44,104 nt of DNA. It comes from Blautia sp. BIOML-A1. Its GTDB lineage: Bacteria; Bacillota; Clostridia; Lachnospirales; Lachnospiraceae. The notes under the pieces are model-generated. The model was not told the DNA's origin and did no database searches. It saw only the letters and a list, made by a program, of their open reading frames with translations. Both the position numbers and the translations under genes were made by a program. Numbering within the stretch: the first letter of the stretch is position 1; every line of letters starts with the position of its first letter. Below, in pieces: positions 17,968-24,835 of the stretch. The stretch lies in contig NZ_WWVR01000027.1 of NCBI RefSeq assembly GCF_009883055.1, positions 1 to 44,104 of the forward strand, given 5' to 3'.

Positions 17968-19312
17968 ACATTTGTCTCCTTATCTGTTTTTTATTCTGAA
18001 CGGGATCCAGTACCGAAGATACCAGATCTTCTCCGCCTTCATCTACAATTATGATCTCTCTTCCCAGAGCTTCTGAGATCTCCTCAACCGTCAGGTCATC
18101 CAGAAAGACATTCTCTCCGCTCCGCAACATGTTACATGGGATCAGAAGCCTCTCTCCCAGCTTACGCTTAAGAAGCTGTTCTTTCAGATCAGTGCCTGTG
18201 ATCAGTCCGGAAACCGTGATCTTCTCACCGAAGAAATTATTTCTGATCGCGATCACCTCATATTCCAGTTTCGGATATTTCGTCGAGATTTTTCTCAGGC
18301 ATTCTTCTATATAAGGTGCTGCGAGCTTACCGGTCGCAACGGTAACGGATCTCGATTTCTCATCACCCACACGCTTCTCTATTGCTTCCTGCACCTCGGT
18401 ATCAAGAAGTCTCAGCATTCCCACTCCGTTCTCAAGCTGAAGATAGCCATCATAGCGTTCTTCCTCAGGAAGTGTCTGTCCTGCAAGGATATACCACTCA
18501 TCCGAAGCATGAATGAAATGGATTCCATATTTCTGATACATTTTGTCCTGCCAGCGATGGATCTGCTCCAGAACCCGGATCGCATCCTCACGCTCGAAGC
18601 TCTCCAGCGGATAAAGCCCGTCACGGAATTTTGTCAGACCGACCGGTACCACGGACACGCTCTGAAGGACCGGTGCATATTCCGAAAGCTTCTCCAGGCT
18701 GTATTCCAGTTCTTCTCCGTCGTTGACTCCTTTGCACAGAACGATCTGCCCGTTCATGATGATCCCCGCTTCATAAAGCTGGTCTACTTTCTTGAGGGCA
18801 TCTCCCGCAAAACGGTTGTGCAGCATTTTGCAGCGAAGCTCCGGATTCATTGCCTGAAAGGAAACGTTGATCGGTGACAGATGATATTTGATCACCCTTT
18901 GAATATCATCCTGACTCATATTTGTCAGTGTCACATAGTTTCCCTGAAGAAATGAAAGTCTGGAGTCATCGTCCTTAAAATAAAGGGTCTCTCGCATTCC
19001 CGGCGGCATCTGGTCAATAAAACAGAACATACAGTGATTACTGCAGGAACGATACTCATCCATCAGTCCGTTCTCAAACTCTATCCCCAGATCCTCATCA
19101 TAATCCTTCTCTACTTCCAGCTCCCAGATTTCTCCGTCCGCCTTCTCTATAAGAAGTTCTATATATTCATCATTCATCAGATAACGGTAGTCAAAAACAT
19201 CCTCCACCGGCTGATGATTAATCTCTGCCAGCACATCTCCCGGTTCCAGCTCCAGTTCTTCACCAATGCTTCCAGGAAGAACTCTGGAAATTATGTGTTT
19301 CTTTTTTTTCAT
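17930..19312 (-). CDS. DUF512 PDZ/radical-SAM-like protein
   Basis: A 460-residue protein with an N-terminal PDZ-like domain ([23 protein letters not shown] region, residues 10-60), a CSNHCMFC motif (CxxxCxxC, the radical SAM [4Fe-4S] signature) near residue 105, and a long C-terminal DUF512 region. This family is widely conserved next to der in Firmicutes; its reaction is unknown. The ATG at 19312 follows AAAGGA; the frame extends upstream across the element's left attachment site but without a ribosome site. Its promoter is formed partly by the inserted element. It overlaps der, so it is likely co-transcribed with der-plsY-gpsA. Confidence 0.88.
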   Translation of the reverse strand: MKKKKHIISRVLPGSIGEELELEPGDVLAEINHQPVEDVFDYRYLMNDEYIELLIEKADGEIWELEVEKDYDEDLGIEFENGLMDEYRSCSNHCMFCFIDQMPPGMRETLYFKDDDSRLSFLQGNYVTLTNMSQDDIQRVIKYHLSPINVSFQAMNPELRCKMLHNRFAGDALKKVDQLYEAGIIMNGQIVLCKGVNDGEELEYSLEKLSEYAPVLQSVSVVPVGLTKFRDGLYPLESFEREDAIRVLEQIHRWQDKMYQKYGIHFIHASDEWYILAGQTLPEEERYDGYLQLENGVGMLRLLDTEVQEAIEKRVGDEKSRSVTVATGKLAAPYIEECLRKISTKYPKLEYEVIAIRNNFFGEKITVSGLITGTDLKEQLLKRKLGERLLIPCNMLRSGENVFLDDLTVEEISEALGREIIIVDEGGEDLVSSVLDPVQNKKQIRRQMYEQTSSGNCGEA

Positions 19313-19367
19313 GATTTTCCTTTCTTTGTACATTCGGACACGCCTTCGTTCATGCCCGATTATTATT

Positions 19368-19396
19368 ATCATAACAATTTCGGGAGTAAAAAACAA
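19368..19396 (-). promoter_or_regulatory. DUF512-der promoter, spanning the left attachment site
   Basis: Minus-strand TTGTTT (19396-19391) and TATGAT (19373-19368) are 17 nt apart. The spacer is the attachment core. In the uninterrupted site deduced from the right junction, the -35 would be TTGATT at the same spacing, so the element replaces it with a near-equivalent. Confidence 0.6.
19377..19396. repeat. attL
   Basis: The sequence ATTTCGGGAGTAAAAAACAA is the left copy of the direct repeat bounding the element; it differs from the right copy at one position (A versus T). The core CGGGAGTAAAAA resembles the arm repeats CGGGGTAAAAAT found just inside. Confidence 0.85.
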
Positions 19397-19404
19397 CCGT
19401 AAAT

Positions 19405-19492
19405 TTTATCTGGTGTTATCTGATGTTATCAAGTGCTGAAAATGGCTTGTTTCCTATGTTCTTTGCTTTATCTGGTGTTATCTGATGTTATC
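19405..19492. repeat. Two 26-bp direct repeats with a 10-bp internal period
   Basis: A 26-bp sequence occurs at 19405-19430 and again at 19467-19492. Each is built from the 10-mer TTATCTGRTG repeated. Helically phased units next to attL suggest binding sites for the integrase arm-binding domain or an excisionase. Confidence 0.7.
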
Positions 19493-19497
19493 CGCAT

Positions 19498-19553
19498 CGG
19501 GGTAAAAATCGGGGTATTTTTGATGTTACCGGGGTAAAAATCGGGGTAAAAAT
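19498..19553. repeat. Left arm-type repeats, four copies of CGGGGTAWWWWT
   Basis: Copies start at 19498, 19510, 19530 and 19542, as two tandem pairs of 12-bp period; the second copy reads CGGGGTATTTTT. Two more copies lie inside the right end at 32445-32466. The spacing and placement fit arm-type integrase sites of Tn916-like recombinases. Confidence 0.75.
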
Positions 19554-19620
19554 GGGGGATTCCCCCAAAAGAAAACGCCCTGTATCTCTACAAGACGTTC
19601 TGCAAATATTCTTGATTATT

Positions 19621-20895
19621 TCATGCTTTCCGGGCTTTTAGCTTCAAGGCTGTGTGCTTATCCTTTGCATTGTTCTTTCTCAGTTCTGAGTAAATATTCA
19701 GCGTTGTACTGGCATCCTTATGCCCCATAATGGACTGGATATACTTTATATCATCCATGCTGTTCTCTCCTGCCACGTTCTCGCATAACCAGCAACAGAA
19801 GGAATGACGGAATGTGTGCGGCGTTGCTCTCTCGATCTTGTCCACATTCTGTTTATTGTAGTCTCTTATGATCCGTTGCAGCAGGTGTTCCATAGTAACC
19901 TGTGGGATTAATTTCCCCTTACTGTTCGTAAAAATAAACGGGCGGGTATCATTAACACTTAATTCCGGTTTTCCGATCATGGAAATCTTGGCCCATCCTG
20001 CTGCCTGTTTCAGTTCCAGAAGTATATCCTTTACATCAGCAAGCATTGGAATCTCCCGGTTTCCATTCACGGTCTTTGTCTGACCAAGTACGAACTGATA
20101 ATATCCATCTACCTTAGTGTATGTAATCTTATGGTTAATGCTGATAATCTCCTGGCCAAAGTCCAGATCATACCAGGTAAGCCCCAAAAGCTCCCCTATT
20201 CTGCATCCGGTCCACGCCAAAATGTAGAAGAATGGATAATAGCAGGCATATTTTGGTGTATTTCGTATAAATTCCAGTAATTTCCCCTGTTGGCTGTCTT
20301 CCAGGGAATGTTTTATCGTTTCCTCTATGTCATTCTTCCTTTTCACGGCTCCAACACATCCGGTTACAGGGTTATTTCTGATCAGATGCCGCTTTACTGC
20401 CAGATTAAAGGCCGCATTCAATATTTTATTGACTGACTCGACCATGCCTATCTTTACCGGCTTCTCCTTGTCATTCAGCATATTGTTGTAAAAGGTTTCT
20501 ATCATGTCGGCCGTCACCTTGTTCGCTTTCTTTTTGCCGATGCTGTTCTTGATATGGACCCTGTAAACACTGGTTGTGCTGTTCAGGGTTGCCGGTTCCC
20601 AGTAAGGCATTTGCATCCTGATATGCTCCTCTACCAGCTTATTTACTGTCACATTCCCCTCCCAAACTTTAAGATCATCCAGGATCCCTTTTTGAATATT
20701 CTTCTCTATCTCCCTCAGACTTGGCCCCGGTTTCTTTCCCTCCGGCATTTCATCCTCTGGTCTTAATCTCCAGGAATATACATCATGTGCCTGTTGAGTA
20801 TCATCATAGTATCTGAAGCGGTATTTACCGGATTTATCCTGACTTTCGCCTTTTTCCAGAACGATACCTCTGTTATCTCTTCTTGTAGCTGCCAT
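19621..20895 (-). CDS. int: Tyrosine site-specific integrase (Tn916-type)
   Basis: The 424-residue recombinase would integrate and excise the element at the 20-bp attachment repeat. The N-terminal ~75 residues resemble an arm-DNA-binding domain, residues 80-180 a SAM-like core-binding domain (LVEEHIRMQMPYWEPAT), and 195-410 the catalytic domain. The catalytic residues are visible: R232 (TGCRIGELL), H360 and R363 (HTFRHSF), H392 (GHKDASTT) and Y402. Length is normal, and all key residues are present, so it is probably active. It lies 225 bp from attL and reads toward it. ATG at 20895. Confidence 0.95.
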   Translation of the reverse strand: MAATRRDNRGIVLEKGESQDKSGKYRFRYYDDTQQAHDVYSWRLRPEDEMPEGKKPGPSLREIEKNIQKGILDDLKVWEGNVTVNKLVEEHIRMQMPYWEPATLNSTTSVYRVHIKNSIGKKKANKVTADMIETFYNNMLNDKEKPVKIGMVESVNKILNAAFNLAVKRHLIRNNPVTGCVGAVKRKNDIEETIKHSLEDSQQGKLLEFIRNTPKYACYYPFFYILAWTGCRIGELLGLTWYDLDFGQEIISINHKITYTKVDGYYQFVLGQTKTVNGNREIPMLADVKDILLELKQAAGWAKISMIGKPELSVNDTRPFIFTNSKGKLIPQVTMEHLLQRIIRDYNKQNVDKIERATPHTFRHSFCCWLCENVAGENSMDDIKYIQSIMGHKDASTTLNIYSELRKNNAKDKHTALKLKARKA

Positions 20896-20974
20896 TATAT
20901 CACCCTTCTTTCTGCGATCTGATCTATCATCTCAGCAAATTCTTTATCATTATCTAACCACCTCAATATATGGT

Positions 20975-20997
20975 AAAAGGGCAGCAGTTGCCGCCCC
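20975..20997 (-). terminator. Terminator after the small-ORF operon
   Basis: Minus-strand GGGCGGC and GCTGCCC pair (one G-U) around AACT and are followed by TTTT. It separates the 21.0-21.9 kb operon from the integrase gene. The bases between it and the integrase start hold no convincing gene. Confidence 0.75.
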
Positions 20998-21011
20998 TCT
21001 CTATGATTGTC

Positions 21012-21113
21012 CTATTTTAATCCAAGAAAACTACAAACAAATCTGAAAATTGTGTATGTTTGGTCATAATCTGCTTTCTCTAACATCTCTATGAGTTTCT
21101 TTTTGTAGTCCAT
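21012..21113 (-). CDS. Small protein of 33 residues
   Basis: Encodes MDYKKKLIEMLEKADYDQTY followed by TIFRFVCSFLGLK. GGAGG lies 6 nt before the ATG, within the end of the upstream gene, so it is translationally linked. It resembles short proteins that recur in Firmicutes integrative elements with a pattern of one amphipathic helix. Function unknown. Last gene before the terminator at 20975-20997. Confidence 0.65.
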   Translation of the reverse strand: MDYKKKLIEMLEKADYDQTYTIFRFVCSFLGLK

Positions 21114-21114
21114 G

Positions 21115-21411
21115 TTACGCCTCCGCCACTTTTGCGCTATCCTTAATTCGCTTTACCATCAAATAATTTGCAAGGTTATGTACTCTTTTGATGTCTTCCA
21201 GGTCATTCATCATTAAAGCATCTGTAATCAACCAGAAACGCTCCTGATCCTCCTCTGATAATTCCATAAAAGCTTCATTACCGGAACAAGCTGTCTGAAA
21301 AAGTTCTGCCAGTTCATAAGTGTGCTGCAATGATCTTCTGTTCTTGTTGTTCTGAACAACTTCCATGATTGCTTCCCTGCAAGGAATCTGAGTTAATGTG
21401 CATCTTTCCAT
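21115..21411 (-). CDS. Hypothetical protein (98 residues)
   Basis: A soluble, helical protein with acidic stretches (ELSEEDQERFWLITDALMMNDLED). The ATG at 21411 overlaps the preceding stop as TAATG, indicating coupling; a second ATG at 21366 is an alternative. It resembles small conserved proteins of integrative elements without known function. Part of the four-gene operon 21856-21012. Confidence 0.7.
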   Translation of the reverse strand: MERCTLTQIPCREAIMEVVQNNKNRRSLQHTYELAELFQTACSGNEAFMELSEEDQERFWLITDALMMNDLEDIKRVHNLANYLMVKRIKDSAKVAEA

Positions 21412-21755
21412 TACTCTTCACCCTCCTGTTCTTCCTCTTCTTCCGGCGGCTGCTGATTGTACACTGCCTTTACATAACTTAAAGCCCTGCTGAGACATTT
21501 ATAATCAAAGATTTTCAGTGTAAAATTGATAATGTCTGTCTGCATTGTAAGAATTAATCTCTGCTGCGAACAAAACTCCCAGTCTTTTTCCAGATTGTCA
21601 GCCTCTTCCTTTGCTTCTTTTAACTGTTTCTTGAGATCCGCGATAATCTCAGTTGCAAGAGCTGTACTTACTTCTTCTGTCTCCTGTGCCGGAATACCTG
21701 TAGCCTGCATCACTTCTGTTTCTTCTAATGTTCTTAATGTTTTTTCTTTACTCAT
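21411..21755 (-). CDS. Hypothetical coiled-coil protein (114 residues)
   Basis: Residues ~30-65 form a strong coiled coil (EIIADLKKQLKEAKEEADNL), and the C-terminus is very acidic (PPEEEEEQEGEE). No catalytic motif is seen. The start codon overlaps the stop of the upstream 34-residue gene as ATGA. Function unknown; could be a structural or regulatory partner of its neighbours. Confidence 0.7.
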   Translation of the reverse strand: MSKEKTLRTLEETEVMQATGIPAQETEEVSTALATEIIADLKKQLKEAKEEADNLEKDWEFCSQQRLILTMQTDIINFTLKIFDYKCLSRALSYVKAVYNQQPPEEEEEQEGEE

Positions 21756-21856
21756 GCTTCATTCTCCTCTCGTTCTAATTCGTGTACATAATCACATACT
21801 TTAGCAGATATAAATCCACTCAAAAAAATTACAAGAACGTCCATTACTGATATCAT
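21752..21856 (-). CDS. Small membrane-like peptide (34 residues)
   Basis: Encodes MISVMDVLVIFLSGFISAKV then CDYVHELEREENEA: one hydrophobic segment and a charged tail. AAAGGA lies 8 nt upstream of the ATG, and the stop overlaps the next start (ATGA). First gene of the operon. Too short for ordinary ORF calling but supported by its ribosome site and overlap. Confidence 0.65.
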   Translation of the reverse strand: MISVMDVLVIFLSGFISAKVCDYVHELEREENEA

Positions 21857-21876
21857 ACTTTCGTTCCTTTCTTTTG

Positions 21877-21905
21877 TTGTCTGAGGGGAATGAGTATGTT
21901 ATAAT
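21877..21905 (+). promoter_or_regulatory. Promoter of the candidate sRNA
   Basis: TTGTCT (21877-21882) and TATAAT (21900-21905) are 17 nt apart with a TGT extension before the -10. It points away from the small-ORF operon and overlaps that operon's own upstream region. Confidence 0.65.
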
Positions 21906-21911
21906 ACGCAC

Positions 21912-21984
21912 AGCCCCTCAATTTTGATCGTTTGTCGGGTTACTTTGCCCCTATCGGAGTACCAGTCCGGTAAGGGCTTTTTTA
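21912..21984 (+). ncRNA. Candidate small RNA of about 73 nt
   Basis: Starts 7 nt after a good extended -10 promoter and ends in a terminator: GCCCCTATCGG (21947-21957) pairs with CCGGTAAGGGC (21967-21977) with one mismatch, followed by TTTTTT. It is convergent with the 107-residue gene (stop at 21985) and divergent from the small-ORF operon. No ORF inside. It could be an antisense regulator of the neighbouring minus-strand transcripts. Confidence 0.6.
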
Positions 21985-22308
21985 TTAAATTGCTTCTACC
22001 TGAGACTTTCCGAAGAAACTGGCTTTGTATGTTGCCCCATCTCCTCTACTTCCCCAGATCAGAGAACATCCGAATAATGCTGATGCTCCATGCTTTACCT
22101 TATAACCAAGCTCTTTCCACTTAGCAAAGGTATTGGTTTCCTCCGTGATGCCTGCTGCATGTTTCGCATCTTCGATTCTCTTTGCATTGATTTCTTCTGC
22201 CTTTGCAGATAACCATGCTCTGTGAAGTGCTTCTGCAAAGCTGATATTCTTTGTCTTGCGGTAAACTTTCCATGCTTTCAACATGATCTTTGATAAGTTG
22301 TACTTCAT
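21985..22308 (-). CDS. Hypothetical protein (107 residues)
   Basis: A basic protein MKYNLSKIMLKAWKVYRKTK onward, with a first half of Lys/Arg-rich helices (AWLSAKAEEINAKRIEDAKH) and an aromatic C-terminal part (KWKELGYKVKHGASALFG). Similar short proteins are common in Clostridia elements and plasmids; function unknown. AAAGGAG lies 9 nt before the ATG at 22308. It is transcribed from a promoter at 22488-22516 inside the repeat-bearing divergent region. Confidence 0.7.
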   Translation of the reverse strand: MKYNLSKIMLKAWKVYRKTKNISFAEALHRAWLSAKAEEINAKRIEDAKHAAGITEETNTFAKWKELGYKVKHGASALFGCSLIWGSRGDGATYKASFFGKSQVEAI

Positions 22309-22487
22309 GTTCTGTTTCTCCTTTCTGTTGGGATTCCTCAACAGCCCCGGCAGGCTTTAAACATCTAGTTCCTCTTGAACTTCTCAATCTCTCTTATCCT
22401 GTTTCCCGGTGTTCTGTTGTTGTCTTGCTTTCCCTTTCGGTACTCCCGTCAACCTTCGCTGTTGTTGTATTCCCTTGAACTAATCAT

Positions 22488-22516
22488 AGTATACTATGTA
22501 CGTAGTTGTATGTCTA
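22488..22516 (-). promoter_or_regulatory. Promoter for the 107-residue gene
   Basis: Minus-strand TAGACA and TATACT are 17 nt apart. The first operator repeat (22493-22506) fills most of the spacer, so its binding protein would block this promoter. Confidence 0.6.
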
Positions 22517-22604
22517 TTGACATTTTGCATAAATATGTACGTAGTTTTTCTGTATTTTTTACTATGTACACAGTTGACTTTTTGTGTTATACTATGTACA
22601 TAAT
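22493..22604. promoter_or_regulatory. Four-copy operator array ACTATGTACRTAGT
   Basis: Near-palindromic 14-mers lie at 22493-22506, 22532-22545, 22561-22574 and 22591-22604, at steps of 39, 29 and 30 bp. They overlap both divergent promoters. A ribbon-helix-helix protein is encoded immediately downstream and is the obvious candidate ligand. The remaining bases of 22309-22657 hold no gene. Confidence 0.8.
22574..22602 (+). promoter_or_regulatory. Promoter for the ribbon-helix-helix gene
   Basis: TTGACT and TACATA are 17 nt apart; the fourth operator repeat covers the -10 and the third abuts the -35, consistent with autoregulation. Confidence 0.6.
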
Positions 22605-22657
22605 AGGGAAAGTGTAAGTATTTTATTACGCCCTCTTTCCAGAAAGGAACTAATACC

Positions 22658-22846
22658 ATGAGTGAAACCAGTGCAAAAAGAAAATACGATATTGAATATG
22701 CCAAAAATAAACTTAAACGTATTCCTCTTGATGTACAAAAGGAAAAATACGAGGAAATCAAAGCCGCTGCAACTGCTGCTGGTGAATCCGTAAACGGATA
22801 TATAAAAAAGGCTGTAGATCAGCGAATGGACCGCGACAATGCATAA
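22658..22846 (+). CDS. Ribbon-helix-helix (Arc/CopG-like) regulator
   Basis: A 62-residue protein. A basic N-terminus is followed by a beta strand KRIPLDVQ and two helices (KEKYEEIKAAATAAGES, VNGYIKKAVDQRM), the classic Arc/CopG layout for dimeric DNA binding. AGAAAGGA lies before the ATG. The four near-palindromic repeats upstream cover its own promoter and the divergent one, so it is probably an autorepressor and could also act in copy or excision control, or as an antitoxin-type regulator for the following genes. Confidence 0.8.
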   Translation: MSETSAKRKYDIEYAKNKLKRIPLDVQKEKYEEIKAAATAAGESVNGYIKKAVDQRMDRDNA

Positions 22847-22865
22847 CACGAAAGGATGTGCTACC

Positions 22866-23051
22866 ATGGCAAAACACTTATATACCTGTGATGATATTAT
22901 GAATCTGCCTGATTTTATCCGGGTGGAGCTACTTGACGGAATAATTTACACAGATGACTTTACAGATTTAGAGATTGACGAAGAAGTTTTCCAGAATCCA
23001 CCATCTGAGGAGCATCACGTTACCTATCGTCTTTCTATCGTTAAAAAATAA
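22866..23051 (+). CDS. Small protein resembling the N-terminus of Uma2-family proteins
   Basis: A 61-residue acidic product, MAKHLYTCDDIMNLPD onward. It has the pattern 'YT..D...LPD..RVELLDGIIY....PPSEEHH' that opens Uma2-type putative restriction endonucleases (usually ~190 residues), but ends where the catalytic core should begin. It could be a truncated remnant or a small adapted protein. AAAGGA lies upstream of the ATG at 22866; it follows the RHH gene by 19 nt and is likely co-transcribed. The Uma2 link is tentative. Confidence 0.5.
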   Translation: MAKHLYTCDDIMNLPDFIRVELLDGIIYTDDFTDLEIDEEVFQNPPSEEHHVTYRLSIVKK

Positions 23052-23095
23052 AGCAACATCTGATATTTTACTGTTCCATTTATTAGGAGGATTAT

Positions 23096-24139
23096 ATGAG
23101 CCTTTTTAGCAAAATCAAAAATGTTTTCAATTCATCATCCATTGATATTCCTGATGCGCAAACCATCTATTTTAAAAACGGAGAAATGTACAAAGTGTAC
23201 CCCACCGATAAGGAAAGTTGGTACGATGCCAGATATCTAGTTTCAGATGGAGTAAAATATGATCTGGAGAATCTGGATGATTTAAGGTGTATTCCCATAC
23301 CTGCTTTTACAAACATTGATATTATGCATGGCTACGGTATTACCGGAAGTTTAGAATATGTATTGCGCATGAAAGCTGGCAATCTCCGTAGAAAAGGACT
23401 CCTTAAAGAATCGAATTCTATCTTGGAGCGGATTCATCTTTTTATGGGTGCAGCTGATAATGGATATCAAGAAAAAGATTTTTTAATATATTCACATCTT
23501 CTCCTAAAAGAAGGACATTTTGAAGAATCAGAAAAATATAAAGCAATTGTGCAATCTTATTTAAAAACATTAAGAGTATGCCATAATTCCTTTTCTTTCT
23601 ATAATTCTTCAAAAGATATGATGGACAAATTGCTTTTTGATTGTGGAAAATATAATACTGATTACATTTCTATGAGTGCCCATCGTGCTTGTTGTGAGGA
23701 ATGTAATAAATTGCAAGGACGAGTATACAGTATATCAGGAAAAAGCAAAATCTTTCCTAAATTGCCAGATGTAATACGCGAAACAGGAAAAGTTCATGAT
23801 GGATGTGGTCACAATTTTTCGGTCTTCTTTTACACCGGGAAAGATGATACTATTTTCGACAAAAACGGAAATAGCGTAAATGCTATAAAATCCAGTCAAC
23901 GACCTTTTAAAGACGATCGTACTGCAGAAGAAAAAAAGAATTATTTAGAACATCTTGAACAATTACAGAAAGAAAAACAAAAGGATTTAGACGAAATTGA
24001 ATATTACCATATATTTTATGAGCTTCCTGAAATTGCTCCAAAGTCATTCGGTGGATATCGTAGAATGAAAAATGCTCAAACAAAAAATTTTCTCAAACTC
24101 AAAGAGCAAGCAATAAAACATGGGATTTCAATAAGCTAA
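23096..24139 (+). CDS. MuF/phage minor-capsid-like C-terminal domain protein
   Basis: A 347-residue protein encoded in AT-rich DNA. Residues ~105-165 look like short helical repeats (LLKESNSILERIHLF, LLLKEGHFEESEKYK). Residues ~195-260 carry SAHRACCEECNKLQGRVYSI, a proline-containing FPKLP segment and HDGCGHNFSVFF. This CxxC...HxxCxH pattern is like the metal-binding core of phage minor capsid protein 2/MuF-type domains. A charged coiled coil (EEKKNYLEHLEQLQKEKQ) follows. Those domains often occur in phage head proteins or toxin carriers; here there are no capsid genes, so a domesticated cargo role is likely but unknown. AGGAGG precedes the ATG at 23096. Confidence 0.55.
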   Translation: MSLFSKIKNVFNSSSIDIPDAQTIYFKNGEMYKVYPTDKESWYDARYLVSDGVKYDLENLDDLRCIPIPAFTNIDIMHGYGITGSLEYVLRMKAGNLRRKGLLKESNSILERIHLFMGAADNGYQEKDFLIYSHLLLKEGHFEESEKYKAIVQSYLKTLRVCHNSFSFYNSSKDMMDKLLFDCGKYNTDYISMSAHRACCEECNKLQGRVYSISGKSKIFPKLPDVIRETGKVHDGCGHNFSVFFYTGKDDTIFDKNGNSVNAIKSSQRPFKDDRTAEEKKNYLEHLEQLQKEKQKDLDEIEYYHIFYELPEIAPKSFGGYRRMKNAQTKNFLKLKEQAIKHGISIS

Positions 24140-24222
24140 AACTGAATATAGTATATTTATCCAGGCAGCCAGTAGAGCGGCTGTGGTTCCCTGATCCTGA
24201 GCCTTGACAGGAGGGGATGCTT

Positions 24223-24306
24223 ATGAGCGATTACGAGATATTTATGATAATCCTGACGACAGCCAGCTTAATTGTATCTATCCTTACATACACACATAAG
24301 AAATAG
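24223..24306 (+). CDS. Type I toxin, holin-like small membrane peptide (27 residues)
   Basis: Encodes MSDYEIFMIILTTASLIVSI then LTYTHKK: a short acidic start, one membrane-spanning segment and a basic tail, the pattern of the Firmicutes putative holin-like toxins (Hol_Tox, TxpA/BsrG-like). AGGAGGGG lies 7 nt before the ATG at 24223. Its stop codon lies in the stem of a hairpin that also terminates a convergent antisense RNA. The 5' leader (24166-24199) and the 3' region (24361-24394) are complementary, as in type I toxin mRNAs whose ends pair to hide the ribosome site. Expected effect: membrane damage unless repressed by the antisense RNA. Confidence 0.8.
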   Translation: MSDYEIFMIILTTASLIVSILTYTHKK

Positions 24307-24401
24307 CCGCCCTGCTCTCTGGTAAAGAATAGGCGGCTACGTCTTAAACATATATCTTGCCAGGACGGGGAACCTTGACTTCCCTTACTGGCTGTCTTGA
24401 T
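24296..24401 (-). ncRNA. Antisense antitoxin RNA of the type I locus
   Basis: Transcription would begin near 24401 from a perfect consensus promoter and stop after the hairpin TAGCCGCC/GGCGGCTA (24304-24311 with 24332-24339), followed by TTTC. The ~105-nt RNA is complementary to the 3' part of the toxin mRNA, overlapping its last codons. The arrangement equals RatA/TxpA and SR4/bsrG. Confidence 0.75.
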
Positions 24402-24407
24402 AAGTAT

Positions 24408-24436
24408 ATTATATGCCAGCTTCAGGAATTTGTCAA
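24408..24436 (-). promoter_or_regulatory. Perfect consensus promoter for the antitoxin RNA
   Basis: Minus-strand TTGACA (24436-24431) and TATAAT (24413-24408) are exactly 17 nt apart, the strongest promoter in the window, as expected for an antitoxin RNA made in excess. Confidence 0.85.
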
Positions 24437-24459
24437 TTTACTATAAACTGCTGCCTTAT

Positions 24460-24819
24460 TCATTCTTCAATATGTTCTTCAGCTTTGTTTTTCTTTCTTA
24501 ATGCTTCTTTCCCCCTCCAAACATGTCCTGTTACCTCATAAACTTTTCGCGGTGATACAATGTACGTAATCCGGCTACCGGAAAGGCTTTTTGCTGGCTT
24601 GTTGTTCTGGATAGCTACTCCAATCGGAAGCCATCCGTATACGATACCGGCTCTAATAGATGCTGCTGGAATACCAATTAGTTTGCTCGCATCAGCTACG
24701 GATATGCCCTCTGATGAGAACTCCGGCATCTGCGGTATTCCTGAGATGATTCTCGCCACTTCTGCGGCGAATTTATGTATTTCTGCGTTTTCTTTGATGT
24801 AGTCGTCAACTGCACTCAT
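24460..24819 (-). CDS. Hypothetical helix-turn-helix-like protein
   Basis: A 119-residue protein. Its centre (ISVADASKLIGIPAASIRAG, then IVYGWLP) looks like a MerR/excisionase-type winged helix that reads 'determinant, residue, hydrophobic position' in the normal way, followed by a beta-rich part ending SPRKVYEVTGHVW. The last residues are highly charged. It is 16 nt after the Rha-type gene and probably co-transcribed. A role in DNA binding (regulation or excision) is inferred only from this pattern. AAAGGAG precedes the ATG at 24819. Confidence 0.6.
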   Translation of the reverse strand: MSAVDDYIKENAEIHKFAAEVARIISGIPQMPEFSSEGISVADASKLIGIPAASIRAGIVYGWLPIGVAIQNNKPAKSLSGSRITYIVSPRKVYEVTGHVWRGKEALRKKNKAEEHIEE

Positions 24820-24835
24820 ATTTTGCTTCTCCTTT

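Noticed and set aside
20881..20974. A short open minus-strand frame (LRWLDNDKEFAEMIDQ-like) resembling a terminase-small-subunit helix
   Set aside because: No start codon with a ribosome site and only about 25 codons; too little to call a pseudogene.
22121..22387. An 88-codon minus-strand frame overlapping the 107-residue gene
   Set aside because: Out of frame with the supported gene, no ribosome site and Cys/Arg-rich composition typical of a shadow frame.
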